64,000 bases of DNA. Origin: Tubiluchus corallicola (Eukaryota > Priapulida > Priapulimorpha > Priapulimorphida > Tubiluchidae). Below the pieces are notes generated by a model. That model made no database searches. It was not told the origin of the DNA and saw only the letters and a list, made by a program, of their open reading frames with translations. Location: positions 1 to 64,000 of the forward strand of contig JAQGDQ010000772.1 of assembly GCA_030141605.1 (NCBI GenBank), in the 5' to 3' direction. The position numbers were made by a program, and so were the translations under genes. Below, in pieces: positions 48,961-61,792 of this stretch. How positions within the stretch are numbered: position 1 is the first letter of the stretch; each line of letters starts with the position of its first letter.

Positions 48961-50070
48961 ATAATTTTTTATCACTTCGTTCACTTGGTGTCTGTGTCTA
49001 AAGACACACCTTAGCTTGAAACCTTAAGTTTTCTCTTTAAAAACATTTTTCGTCGTTACATTTCCTACCGTAGTTTAAAATGTAAGTCGGCCTGTGTGTA
49101 GTTGATCACCGCTCAGAGCCATCTATCATCCTATCAGAAATAATGCTGCAAACGGCGTAATAATGCTAGTACGATATTACACAAATTAAAAAAAGCAATA
49201 AAAAAATAAGTGTTTAAGTTTTAAGCATCATACTCAAATCATTAACTCCATGGCATGCATGCCAACAAGTAGAAATGCGAATTTGAACAGTAGCAAATCG
49301 ATGATACATACTGCTAATTGCATGTAAATTTTTAATGTATTCCTTATTATACTGATTAAAATTTTCAAATTTAGTTTTTATTAGCAGTAAATGGCCGTTT
49401 ATGCCCTGATTAAGTGCGATATTTGACTGAGACTGGCCGTTTACAGCTACAGTGATTATAATTTTGCTTCTGGGGAAAAACAGTGCAAATTGAAAACATA
49501 TTCTATTATAGTTTTTCCAAAACACATAAACAGATGATGTATAGGTGGGGCAGAGGATGCTAAAAAACTTTTTCAATCTGAAATCATTTCTACATGACAA
49601 AGGTCAGAACGTTTGAACTATCACGAATAGAAACAGACCCCTGTTAGTCATTTTATGTGGCTATGGAAATAATTATTATGGGGAAGGCATCTAGGAGTTT
49701 TTGTATATGAGTAGTAAAATTAAAAGTTAAATTTTTTGCAGATTGTCTTATGTAATGTTTCCTTAAGTAATTAACTATAGGTCAGTTTCTGAATGTTCGA
49801 AACCTTCAAATTTGTTATTAGTGATGAAAATAATAAAAAAATCATTTAGACTGTATGTAATCATGGCATATCAACAAAAAATTTTAATTTTCACTTTCCC
49901 TTCTTATTATTATTCAATATAAATTTGTGCATCATCTTATCAAGTTCAAAAGAAGTAACTGGATATTGTTCATGGTGACTAATAATAATTATTAAGATCT
50001 TCGAATCAAGAAAGAAAAATGTGAGAAACTTGTGCTGCATCATTTTCACAGGATATCTAGATCAGTGTCT
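48961..50070. other. intergenic or 5' flank, nothing recognised
   Basis: AT-rich flank of CaMKII. A 128-codon minus-strand frame (49600-49214) has no recognised family and is probably chance. Confidence 0.3.
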
Positions 50071-50135
50071 GACCCGGGTAGCTGACTGGATAAAGCACGT
50101 TTCTCAATAACTTCCCATTTCAGAATTATGTTTTT
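50071..50135 (+). tRNA. tRNA-like relic (SINE head or pseudogene)
   Basis: GACCCGGGTAGCTGACTGGA followed by TAAAGCACGTTTCTCAATAA resembles the first half of a tRNA-derived SINE: an A-box-like TAGCTGACTGG, then the D-stem and anticodon arm. The B-box part (TTTCAGAATTA) is badly degraded. Confidence 0.4.
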
Positions 50136-50639
50136 AATTTAACAAGTGTAAAGTGTAACGCCCAAAAGTAAAAAAAGGGTAAGAAATAACAACCGTCTGG
50201 TTCTGAATGAATAAATCTATGAAGTATGATTAATTCTGTACGAACTGATATTCATAACAGAATTTTAATGACTGTGACAATACGATGTATACCGAATTCC
50301 ATCACCATCATCATCACCATACGCCCGTCACGTCTATTGTCGACATTGGGCAGGCAGAATTCGAAAAAGTTACGCCAGTGCCTTGTCAGCACCATTTCCG
50401 ATTTATCTTAATAGTTATCATGATTAATCAATAGTTGGAATACTGTGCATTGTCAAAACCAGTAAGTCTTTGTTATGTACCCGTCGAAGCTATTTATTTT
50501 TCTCCATCTTAGTACTTAACTATTTGCATGTAAAAACGTAGTTTATCTCTAGATTGTTCGCTAGCCGTCTGGCGGTGACATGTAGAAGTTCTGATTACTG
50601 GAACGTTTGTAATGTACACTTAGGTTGAGAGGTGTTATG

Positions 50640-50843
50640 GAACTTTTATGGATGGATCTGCCCACCACTTGTCATGTTGCCTTTTAAATTGGTTTGGATG
50701 TCTTGCATTTCTAACCTGTGTGCCCAGCTTGTTCCAGTCACTGACAACCCGGAAAGTGAAACAGATCTTGTTGTTGCGTGAAGGTTTAGAGATCTTAGTC
50801 TTACGCCCTTCACCCCCATACTTGAAAGTAACGTTCGGGATTT
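50640..50843 (-). pseudogene. non-LTR retrotransposon ORF2 extreme C-terminus
   Basis: The minus-strand frame without a start codon reads ...RNNKICFTFRVVSDWNKLG, TQVRNARHPNQFKRQHDKWW, then a stop near 50640. This is the conserved final stretch of CR1/L2-type ORF2 proteins (R.NFF..RVV..WN.L, then N.FK..LD). About 65 codons are open before an upstream stop at about 50845. The rest of the element is missing, so it is a truncated relic. Confidence 0.7.
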
Positions 50844-53804
50844 AATTTAGTTGTTGTGAAAATCATAACAAAGTTGCAATGAAACATAAACCAGAAAAAG
50901 TATGAAGCTTTGCGCCAAATTTGCTTGCAAGTCAAGACAAGTCGCTCAGCGACGCAACACCTACACACTGAAAGCAGTACAGCACTGCAGTAAGCGCTGG
51001 GCAGACGCCAGACAATTTTTTCCGGTGACTCTACTGAGCGCCATCTCTGGGAAACATAAGCAAAATATAATGAAAAGTCATAGATGTGTATCCTGCTAAC
51101 TCTGAACCTAAAGGCTATGTAGGCTATACCTAATTACCTATAAGGCAATGGAAGAGGTAATGTCCCTTGATGATGAGGTTCAGCTGCAGTAAATTAACTC
51201 GTCGATTAGGCCTTGCCTTTGAATGAAGGTTTCTGACTTGCAATGTGCCAAAGTGGTAAAAGAAAAGTAGTTTATAATATAATTCATTTACCCTTTTTGT
51301 AGATACATCATTAATTGTTATGGGATTTCAGGTTCAACTGCAGTAATAATGTAACTGATTACTAAACTTATATTGAGAAGAAAAGGAGATAAACAAGAAG
51401 CAGAATGAATGAATGAAACAAAATAAAACAGCGAATTAATAATACAAAAAAGAACAAAAATTCAAAAAAGGAAAGAGAATGTAACCAAAAAATCGTTCAT
51501 ATCCAAAACAAGAAAATTGAAAATAACGGCAAAATGTATTGAGAAATTTCGGTAAAAGAAAAGGAATGAAAGGGAATTACCAGAAAATTATTAAAAAAAA
51601 GGCCGTTTTCATCGTCTGTGATCATCTTTAACAGCTGTTACAACAGCAGCAGCAGTAATGCAGCTGGTGATGAGGTGGTAGTTGCTATTGCTCTTGTTGT
51701 TTATAATATTACTTTATATTTAAAAAACTAAGACAGATTGTAATTGTATACAGACTATAGTTAGTTAAGGCTAAAATAGTGCAAGTAAGCGTGTGAAAAT
51801 TGGAATAAAAATAAGTCTGATGAGTTCACGCAAAACAATCCGCACCTACCGGATCTGTTCATAGACATGTAGTAGCACTTTACACCTGAGAAATAGTACT
51901 AGTATCTTAATTAAAAGGCAAAATCGTACAACAGAACCTAGCCAGAATAAATCACTGATATCGTTTTAAAACAGACAATGATTCTCCAACACTATTCTTC
52001 CAGAACAACAAATACGTTGAGAAAGTTGAGAAAAAGAAAAGGAACAGAAAAAAGAATAATTGTTTTTAGATTGGGCATCAGAGCTACACAAAATGAAGTA
52101 AATGGCTTTTGTCAGGGAGCACCGACAGGTATATGGATGCAGAAAACCTCTGCCACTGTTCATAGATCCATAACTTGGGATCAATGGGCAAAACAAGACG
52201 AATTTTTACCCATTCTCAAACACCTTGCCACTAATTTAATTACCAACCTTCAAAGATTTTATCAAGTATAAGAATTCATTGTTTTGCTCCTTCACTAGCT
52301 ACCTACGTTGTGCTACTGCATTTTAAAATTCTTAACGGAAGACCGGACAATTGTTTAGACTCAATCTTATTTTATTTATTTTCCAAAATTTACATTTTTT
52401 TGCTTACAAAAGTTAATAATTGTTCCTTATATTCGAATAATCAGGTTAGAAAGTTAATTAACGGCAACCGAACACAGCTATTGCTTACGTCAGAAACTAA
52501 CCACAGTTTATGCAATGGCAGTTGTCTTCCCTTGCGCATCAAGCACATTTGCATAAGTGTTACAGTACTGTTTAAACGTATGATGTCACGAAAAATGGGC
52601 TTTACATCATATGACGCCAGAAACTAACACTACAGTTCATGATCATGCTTATCACGGTACCGCTTTCTATTTGTCGGCTACACGAATGTGACAAAAACGT
52701 GCTGCTGTCAATCTTAGTAGATTCATTGAGTCGCATTTGAGTATCCGAGGTAATTATTATTTAATCTAAGCTTTGATTTAAAAAAAGCTGTTGTAGTTTT
52801 CAATATTTTAGGGCATTCATTATTCTGAACAAATGTTTACACAATCATCCGGTTTTCCTTTAAAATTATGTGCAATGCACATCATGCTTCAGAATGAGAG
52901 AAATGTGCATTTGTGCGTGAGAATGCTAAATATTGTGTAACAGCCTGGTTATACCAACACCAGTGATGCAACAGTACTATTAGGCAATTATAAAGATCTT
53001 TGGAAAAACGGAAATTGGTTATAATATTTGAAGAATTTCTTAGGTTTAAATTAAAGAATCCATTAATCATGTATTATACAGCATGATTTACAACAGCAAT
53101 ATTAATTGCCGAAAGATTACAACAGTCACGGGCGTAATAGCCTCTCCTTTTTGCAAAGCACAAATATAAATTTAATTAATTAAGTGATACTAACAGTAGC
53201 TTTTAATTCTTGGTTTCACACAGAAGACATCTCGCGTGCTCTTGTGTACACTGGTGGTGCATTTGAAAGATTTGACAGACCACTGACAAACATGTCAGCT
53301 GTCTTCTAATCGATATTTACGTCTTTTTAACAAAGGTAGCTCATGTTGTTTACTGTTTCTGTGAATATGGAAGTGGTAAAATACGGGAATGCATTGTACA
53401 AACAGTTACGTAACTTCTGTAAGCAAATGCAACCCAACAATTATGATCATTAATTCAGAACTATCTCCCCGACCATGATAAATCCGAGGAAAATGTTTTC
53501 AGATATTAAAAAGCCTCAAATGCTTTATCATAGATCATATAATTATATAACCAAGATATAAGTCATTTGTACAGTTTCAACAATACTCTCGTGTCGTGTG
53601 AATCCAATTTTCATTCTCATTTTCGTGTTATGTCTTCACACCTTTCTGTCATAATTATTTCTCCTACCTCACACAAATTATCTTTTATTCCTGCACTTGC
53701 ACATTTTCTTTTCTGTTTGCGTTAATTATTGGGTCTGACCTCTACAATTTCACCATTTTGGACAGTCCAGATTTACACGTTTGTTTTCTTTATAATTCTA
53801 TTCT
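50844..53804. other. intergenic, nothing recognised
   Basis: AT-rich. Frames at 51978-52271 and 52310-52627 (+) have no family signature. No splice-bounded conserved exon was seen. Confidence 0.3.
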
Positions 53805-55410
53805 ATGGCATCTGAAATACAACCCACACAACTGTCATTTCAGTCTTTTCTAGGACGTCCTTTGCCAAACTCGTTTTTCTTAACACCCATTATTGAAGCT
53901 GAAGTAAATACAGCAATAAATAATTTAAATCAGAATAAAGCCTCCGGTCATGAAAACATTCCTATATCTTTTTACAAATCAGCTGGTCTCTGTATTTCCC
54001 CTGTTCTAACTAAATTGTTTAACAAGGCTATTACTGAAGGTACATTCCCAAACTGTTTAAAGATTGCTAAAATTATTCCTATTTAAAAAGGTGACTCCCC
54101 TGATAACCCCACTAACTATAGGCCAATATCTTTACTTTCACCTATTTCCAAAATTTTTGAAAAATTGCTTTATGACAGACTAACTAAATTTATAAACGAC
54201 AACAAAATTCTCTCTAGATTTCAGTTTGGGTTTCGCAAAAGATACTGCACAGCCCTAGCTATTGCTGAACTTATAGACAATCTGTTACTAAATATGGATC
54301 ACAATAAGTACACCTGTGCCATATTCTTAGATTTGTCTAAGGCCTTTGATACTGTACAACATGATATTTTACTAGCCAAACTTGAACCTATGGTATCAGA
54401 GGCCTGCCTCTTTACACAATAGAAAACAATATACATCTATCGAGAATAAAAACTCAGATCTGGTAAATGTGCAGTATGGTGTTCCTCAAGGCTCAACTCT
54501 TGGTCCCCTTTTTTTCTTACTCTACATAAATGATCTCCCTTCAAATACCCAGTTACATACCAGACTTTTTGCTGATGATACTAGCTTTTTCAGTTCTGAT
54601 ACTAACATAAGTCACCTAGAAGAATTTCTTAATGTTGAACTAGCTAAAATAGATCTATGGATGAGAGCCAACCGGCTTTCTATAAACTATTCCAAAACAA
54701 AATATATGATAATTGGTAATCCCAGAAAAGTAAAAAATTTAACATTAAATTTGACAATGGAAAATACCAGGATACAATCTGTACATCAAATAAAATATCT
54801 AGGAGTATTAATAGATCACAATCTTTCATGGAAAGCACATATACAATACCAAACAATTGTTAACAAAACCAGTAAAATTATAGGTATTTTTTCAAATGTT
54901 AGGCATTTTCTGAATTATGATTCAAAAAAACTTCTATATTCTTCCCTATTTTCACCGTATTTAGAATACAGCATACTTACCTATGGCTCAGCACCCCATT
55001 CCACATTGTATCCCCTAATTACAAATCAAAATAAATTTATAAAGCTTTGGACAAATACAAATAGAAGAGCCCATGTTACACCTTTGTACCACCAGCATAA
55101 AATCTTGAAACTTCGGGATATATATAAATTAGAGGTGGCCAAATTTTTATATAGGTTTAAACATAATATGCTTCCTGAAATTTTTCAGAATGATTACAAA
55201 TCTGTAGCCCAGATGCACGAGTATCATACACGATTTGCCACTAACCAAACTTTCTATGTACATAGATTTAATACTAACAAAGGGCAAAGATCTCTACCTT
55301 ATGAAGGTGCTTTGTTGTGGAACAGCCTGTCTATTGAACTAAAAAATGGCACCTTTAGCAATTTGATAATTAACTATAAATCCTTTCTTATTTCTAATTA
55401 CAATGTGTGA
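53805..55410 (+). pseudogene. CR1/L2-type non-LTR reverse transcriptase, broken
   Basis: The reading frame carries the ordered reverse-transcriptase motifs: NKASGHENIPISFYK, NYRPISLLSPISKIFEKL, QFGFRK, FLDLSKAFDTVQHDIL, YGVPQGSTLGPLFFLLYIND, and the catalytic FADD box at 54568-54579. A thumb and a C-terminal GALLWNSL ending follow. It copies the element's RNA into DNA at the insertion site. Two breaks are visible: a TAA at 54084-54086 just before the KGD segment, and a small deletion with frame change at about 54385-54425, so the second part continues in another frame. The upstream half (endonuclease) is absent, consistent with 5' truncation at about 53.8 kb. Apart from this it is well preserved and probably a recent insert. 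Confidence 0.93.
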
Positions 55411-56200
55411 CTTTTCTGCTAAGATCAAATCTGATAAATCTTCCCTGTTAGTGTTAATGTATTACCCTTGAGCTAATCTATTAACTATAATTATATTACC
55501 ATAGTACATCTTCTCATCAAAGTGTAAAATTGTTATTATTTCTTCGCAACTATGAAAAGGGAAGGTAAGTAATAATCTTCAAATAAATCAATCAACTACA
55601 ACAGTTTTTCTCATACTTAATGTTTTATAACTGTGCCTGCTCCACTTATGTTTTTACTTCCATATTATGCTCTTCTTACTTCATATATATTCACTTTATT
55701 ATGATTATTTTGCTCGTTGTTTCACAGCTATTATTAAGTTTTTATTATATTTTGTTTGAGTTTATTACTACATATTTTGTTTCTTTCACTAACTTATTAT
55801 TTATGTTTTTTGTTGTTTTTTTTGGTTTGACTTTTTTCTAGTTTTTTTGTTTTAATTGGTTAGTTAAATGCTTTACATATTTTGTTAATCATCATTTCAT
55901 ATTTTTCATTTTATTTCTTTGTTGCATAGCCTACTTAGTTGTTTCGCTTTCATGTTTAATGTATCCCCCCCATAAATTCATGTTAACAGTAGCACCACAA
56001 ATTTTTTACAGTTTTCACTAACCTGAGAAGAGTAGCTGACTCGATGACCAATTGGTCTACCCTTTCTCCTGCACCCCCTTAACTCTTTCCTTTATGCTTA
56101 ATTTATCCTTTTTTATTCAATAACTAAAAAAAATAATTAGTCAATTTGTATACAGGTGTAAATGAGGAGATAAATAAAAATGTCTATGTCTATGTCTATT
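55411..56200 (+). mobile_element. 3'UTR and (TGTCTA)n tail of the retrotransposon
   Basis: AT-rich 3'UTR with GCTGACTCGATGACCAATTG near 56036-56056. It terminates in AAAATGTCTATGTCTATGTC at 56177-56199. Short hexamer-repeat tails instead of poly-A are typical of CR1/L2-like elements. A 73-codon T-rich frame at 55620-55841 is not a gene. Confidence 0.8.
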
Positions 56201-56854
56201 ATAATTAAATTCACCAAATTTATGTTTTATTAATGTTATGGACAATAGAATAAACTAAATTATATTAAACCAGAAAATGTGATATCCACAATTTATGTTG
56301 CTTTCATGTGTAGTGAATGTTACTAAATTGAATAAACTAAATATGACACAAGTTCGAAAAATCATTCTCTTCTTTTGTAAAATTAGAAGTGTTTATAAGT
56401 ACTGGCGCAACTAATAAGCCAATCACTCATATTCTCGCCAGATAACTCATGTCTTAGTGTAAGAAATTATTTTTTCAGAATCTATCCAACTCCTACACAT
56501 CTATGATCAAGTGTGGATAAACCGTGGAACTAAACCGCAAATTTGAAAACAAAAGACCATTCTGGGAAGGTGTTACCAAAATGTCGTCAAATGCCGAATG
56601 CCGCTGGTAGATAAATTATTGGTGATCATTTCATTCTCTAAAATTTTGCCTGGATTGACTTATTAAAATGAGAATGTCATCCACTTTTAAAACATTAAGT
56701 AAGTTTTCATTTTTAGACATTTGATGCTATTTCGATGGATTATGTTTAAGGCAATTGAGACGGAAGTTGTATACAATTAAAAAATAGGAAATTTTGAGAA
56801 TTTTTTACGACCTGTTTGTTTTTGTACTCGTGTAGTAAGTAAGTAGGATTAAGG
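56201..56854. other. intergenic, nothing recognised
   Basis: AT-rich spacer with no feature supported. Confidence 0.3.
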
Positions 56855-57975
56855 GCTGCCCGCAGGCATGAAATTTTACTCGTATACCAAATTCGGGAGC
56901 GCAGACATGCAATTTTTAATTGTGCAAATCGCGCTATAGTCTATAGTCGCATTATAGAGCTTGAAGAGGTTGCATGTATGTGTGCATATTAATTCATAAA
57001 AAGACAAAATTTAATAGACACCGGGAATATTGAACTTACCTAGCAACTTGACAGCAATTACAGAAAGGGCAATTTTATAAACTGTATGATGACTTGTAAA
57101 GTTACAGACTCTTCATCTCCACATCAAAGTTTGTCTAAAAAATGTTCACGTAGATGCTTTAATCAACACAAGAGGAAAAGTTTATCACAATGGAAAATTT
57201 TCTCACAAAACTGAAAAAGAGTTCATAGTGGCGCGACTCTACGTTCTTTAGTTACCGTTTTACTGGATGTGTCCAAACAGTTTTGATGAACTGCTGCATA
57301 TTATAGGGCGTAGCACTGTACATTACCTGTCTCGATAATAAGTGGAGAAAGAACCTCACCTCAGAGAATCAGTACAAACTTTAAGCTGACTAATGTAGCA
57401 GCTGTCATATACTAGCATACATTACCTTAAAAACAAAAACTACCGTCTGCACAAAAAAAGGAAGAAATGTTGTTTAGTGATATCAGATACGAAAAGGTTA
57501 AATTATTTAGTAGTGTGAATTTTTACAATTTACAGTTCATGTATTTCCTAGGGAGAGTGCAAAATTTCTTTCATAAAAAGACAAATAGGCAAGTGCGATT
57601 GATTCACAGTGCACTGGAATATGGGAGTTTGAGCAACTAACCAGGAGTGTAAGTGGTGTCTGTCATTGCGGAAGGCTGCAGTAAAAAGAAAAATTAGCAG
57701 TGTGGAGTAAAAAGGTGTTGATTATATTGAGATGTGTCATATGCGCTGTTCACTTTCAAAACTTCATATTTTGTCTTCAATTCCGAGTTTGTCACTTAGT
57801 CGCCTAATCGATGGTAGCAAAGATAGTAAGAATAATTTATGGTCATTAATTTGTTCTTCTTATCTCTCTTTTATATGCTTAATGGGGCCTCTTCATAACG
57901 CTTAAGTATTGCGTTTAGCTGAAAGTTGTGCAATTAAAAATTGCATGTCATATACTGCATGTCTGCGTGCCCCCA
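56855..57975. mobile_element. possible 1.1-kb non-autonomous transposon with inverted ends
   Basis: The left end (GGGCTGCCCGCAGGCATG, then GCAGACATGCAATTTTTAAT at about 56901-56920) is echoed in reverse complement at the right (ATTAAAAATTGCATGTC at about 57931-57949, then GCATGTCTGCGTGCCCCC ending at about 57976). A further related block lies at 58030-58062. The interior is non-coding. No clear target-site duplication was found, so class and limits are uncertain. Confidence 0.45.
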
Positions 57976-57976
57976 A

Positions 57977-59381
57977 TGAAAAGGTACATAATGAAATAAT
58001 TCAGTAACTAAAAGTTTGAGCCAGATTGCAATTTTTAGTTGCATTAGTCTGCACGCCATGCTCTCATCGACTTAAGTTATTTAGAGATCTTGCTATTTTT
58101 AGTTTAGCAACTCAAAGTTGCACATCTGTACAGAATTTAGAGTACTTTTAGAATTTAGAGCACCAATCTTTTTAGTACATTATAAGCTGTTTGATGTCAA
58201 TCCCTATTTCCATATAATTTACTATCCCTGCAATTCTCTTCTGTTTATTGGCCTATTTTTTACTGTAAAGTATTTCCACACATCTGTCTTCGCATGTTTA
58301 CTAACTACCACTACTAGTTACATTCTTGAGAAGATAGCATGAAAAATTATTCATCCTTAAGAAATGGAAATAGTTATATGCACATTTAGAGCCACAGTTT
58401 GTGTAAACTTACCTCAGACTATAACAATGTATGTAAAATTTTTATTGGCGGCTTTGCAGTCATTTGATGCATATCACTGGTCAACACTAGTACATACCAT
58501 CTCAAGGGTAGGCTTAGCAGACCTCGAAATTTCATGTGAATGCTCATTCAGGTAATACCTAAGTTATGTAACAACCATTTTAGCACAACCTGACTTCCGT
58601 TCATGTGAATCCTTATTGTTGGTAGGTGACTAGTACTACTGTCATGTTCACTTTTCTTCTTTAAGCTACGTCATCTGCTCTTACAAGCTGTCATTGCTAA
58701 AACTCATTGCTTTACTATTTTGAAAAATATTCCCCCAAAAGAATTTGATAATCAGCATATGGTAGTCAGGCCGACCACAAAAAATTTTGTTTCTGTCTTA
58801 CTTTATGAGCTCAAAAGATGTCAGTAGGGAGGGAAGAAAAAGCTTCTTTTTTTTCAAAAAAAATTTTCTTAAAGCTTTGTGAATGTGTAAAGCTGAGTCC
58901 CGGCCGGGTGTGCGATAAAGAAATATTACCAAGCAATTAGCCGGAAACAGAAGTATTGTTTTGCCTCACCATAGCTACTCTGCTCAGCCCAATCAGTTAA
59001 AGATGGCCACAATGTTTATAATTTTTGTTAATTTTGAAGTGAAGTAAATATGTTTCTATAGCACACTGTTGCTATACGTAGCATAAATTATGTTTTTCTA
59101 AATGTGCAAGCAAACGTGATAATTATAGTTTTTTACGCAAAGTATTATATTTATATTATCGCATCTTTTGATGAGTTACACGAAAAATCCTAGGTAACCT
59201 TTTTTCTAAATCACGATAAACTCCTGTGGTGTTGACCCCTCTCGATTAAAGTTTAAGAACCAGAGCAGTCCACTGCTTCTTCACTTTACCTCGAATGGTC
59301 ATCAGCCTTGTTTTGACATGGTTTGTACACTACACATATCACAAGTGTACAATGGTTCCACATTTGTGGTATCAGGTGGTT
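57977..59381. other. intergenic, nothing recognised
   Basis: AT-rich. Small plus-strand frames at 58118-58555 have no family signature. Confidence 0.3.
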
Positions 59382-59450
59382 TGTTTCAAGTGAATAATTG
59401 TAGCTGTGCTGTCTGAAAAGCTTAGTTTGCAATGCATTTCACTTGAAACA
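59382..59450. repeat. 13-bp perfect inverted repeat
   Basis: TGTTTCAAGTGAA at 59382-59394 and its reverse complement at 59438-59450, around a 43-base loop. It may be a transposon end pair or a structured site. Nothing else supports a specific role. Confidence 0.6.
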
Positions 59451-60145
59451 CACTACTGTATGTCTAGTGCGTTACAGAATGTATCGTTAAGTGTGGAGTA
59501 CACAGCTCTCTCTGTGGTGTCTTATTATAACATCTCGGTGTTAATCGCACCACGCACTTCCACCAGTGGGTATTTGCAATTAGGCTAATACGTCCGCTTT
59601 CTGATCTGTTCATTTAGAACCTGTATTGATTGAGACTAGCTGCTTCCGGAAATCAAATTTTCCCGTTACTTTCTGATCAATCACATGCTTGATGTTGGTG
59701 AAACTTGGCTATTGGGAACCTGACATCGGCGGGTGCTACCGAGTATGTAGTGCTTATTGTGCTGAGAATTGTGTTTATTTGCTAAAGCAATCATAGTAAG
59801 TAGTGCAGTAGTTCTAGTACTTTGTCACACATGCGTATGTATGGCATACTTGGCCCCCTGTACTGTTGCTCAGTAGCTTACTATTGATTAGTGTGTTTTA
59901 ATAACATGATGTATCAACTTAACCTCAAATAGACAAACGTGGTGGCTGAAAGATTTGGATGAGTGAAAAGCAATAAAAATTCTGTTTCCTATGAGATTTT
60001 CATTGGTTGCTCACACATTACTGTTAAACCATTGATAGTCGCTGTATTCAGAAATATGGTATAATATTATAGCTGGATGTGTCGTTTCAAAAGATATGAA
60101 TAAGATCTTTATAAGTCAAAACTTTTTATCATATACACTTAAAGT

Positions 60146-60685
60146 ACAATAAAACCCTACACTTACATAAAGCTCAGAAAACTCGCCTTGAAACTTTATA
60201 CCACTTACGTACTGTCTTTTTTTGCATACAGGGCTTGCGTCGGCTGTGACGCTGTATAAAACCTGTAAATTTAAATTTCCGCGATGACCGTTAGACACAG
60301 CCATGTTGACGATAAGTCACTTGAAACAAGTTTAGATAACATTGCTTGAAGTTTGAAAAAATAATCAGAACATTCGTAGCGCACATGTTACTAACTAAGT
60401 AAGATTTGAATGTCTGTATCTTGTCAATAAGATTAAAAATACATTTTTGATTAGTGAGTGGTGCACCCTGGAGGTAAGTCAATGAGATTTTCCCCTGATT
60501 TACGTTGTGCGTATATGACGTCATGTAATGGCGCGATCAGAACAGTTTTGCGGAAGATTTCAAATGAAAATGAACAAAAATTCTTTTCAACACGAGTAAG
60601 ATATATGCTTGAAATTGCTATAAAGTAATATAATTTTTTAAAGGAGATTTTTCTGAAACCTACTTCAGGTCCCCCTTTTCTTGTC
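60146..60685 (-). mobile_element. MITE-like element, family J copy 3, 8-bp TSD
   Basis: Homologous to 31428-32055 over its whole length, in opposite orientation. The ends are ACAATAAAACCC and CCCCCTTTTCTTGTC. The flanks CTTAAAGT (60138-60145) and ATTTAAGT (60686-60693) agree at 6 of 8. TGACGTCA is kept at 60516-60523. No transposase. Confidence 0.8.
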
Positions 60686-61024
60686 ATTTAAGTGTCGAAC
60701 AAAGTATGACAGCCTGTGTTGTTTTTGTCAAAAGGTTTTTTCAACCGAGTTGACAGTTGCATGGTTATATAAAATAGTTCAATGTAAAATTTGTTTTTTG
60801 CAAAGCTTCATTTACAAAAATTTATCTCACCTTGACAGCATTCAAGTGCCGGATTAGTTAACTCTAGCACAATTGTTTCAAGTTGTATTTAGTTTAGATT
60901 CTTTCTCACTTGTATCCATCAGCAAAAGTAGGTAATTCGTACTGCATCGGATGTTGACTTCACAAACTCTTAAATTGATCTCATCAAATCTGAGAATACA
61001 TGTAAAGTACTTAGGATTTTAGTA

Positions 61025-61399
61025 TAGTCAGCCCTCGTTAAACCAGACTAATTTAGGGGGGGAGGGGGTCCGGTTTAGCCGATTGTCCGATTTATCCGAT
61101 ATGCCTATATATGGTCTATATTATACAGGAATAATCACCTTAATAAGGCCTATATGCATTGCACTGTATACTATACTGTATATTACTTTAAAATAGTTAA
61201 CCTGTGAGGATAAAGAAATTATTGTACAGTTTAAATAAAAAATGGCTTTGGCCCGTCAATGGCTCGTGGTGAGTTGGTAGGCCGTGTTGTGTTTAGCGCT
61301 CCGGCTCGGTCGGAAATCGGTCAGTTTCCTTTACCACGGATGACGTCTGTTTTATCCGATATCCGGGCTAACGGGGTCCGGTTTAACGAGGGTCGACTG
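61025..61399. mobile_element. pogo/Tigger-like MITE (Tc1/mariner superfamily)
   Basis: A 375-bp element between TA dinucleotides (61023-61024 and 61400-61401). The left end TAGTCAGCCCTCGTTAAACC is the reverse complement, with mismatches, of the right end GGTTTAACGAGGGTCGACTG. Inside both ends are TCCGGTTTA and TTATCCGATAT words, typical of pogo/Tigger termini. The interior is non-coding and AT-rich on the left. Confidence 0.88.
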
Positions 61400-61488
61400 T
61401 ACAAAAGTTTTTTCGAGTGTTATTTTTTATCTCATTTAACATTACAGCTAAATTTGCCGTGATGTTCATTTTACTGTAAGTTGGAAAA

Positions 61489-61765
61489 CAAGAAAACACT
61501 CTTCATAAATAAAGCTCAAAAATGCTGTATAAAAGTTGTAGATTTAAACTCCTGCAATGACCGTTAGGCATAGCCATTTTATAAGTATGCCATTTGAAAC
61601 AAGCTTAGATAACTTTAGGTAAAATTTGAAAAAAAATCAGAGCATTTGTAGCACACTCTTTGCTAAGACACTAACTGAGTAAAAGTATAAATTACTTTGT
61701 TATCTTAATAACATCAGTAATCTGTTTATTTTTTGGTGAGCCATTGGTGCACTCTGGGATTGTGG
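61489..61765 (-). mobile_element. MITE-like element, family J copy 4, partial
   Basis: Starts AACAAGAAAACACT and follows J3 through ATAAAGCTC, GACCGTTAGGCATAGCCAT, AACAAGCTTAGATAAC, to the GTGCACTCTGGG block. The rest of the element (with TGACGTCA) is missing, and sequence leading to the dispersed repeat at 61793 follows. Confidence 0.7.
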
Positions 61766-61792
61766 TACAGTTACATTTTACTAGTTACCTCG

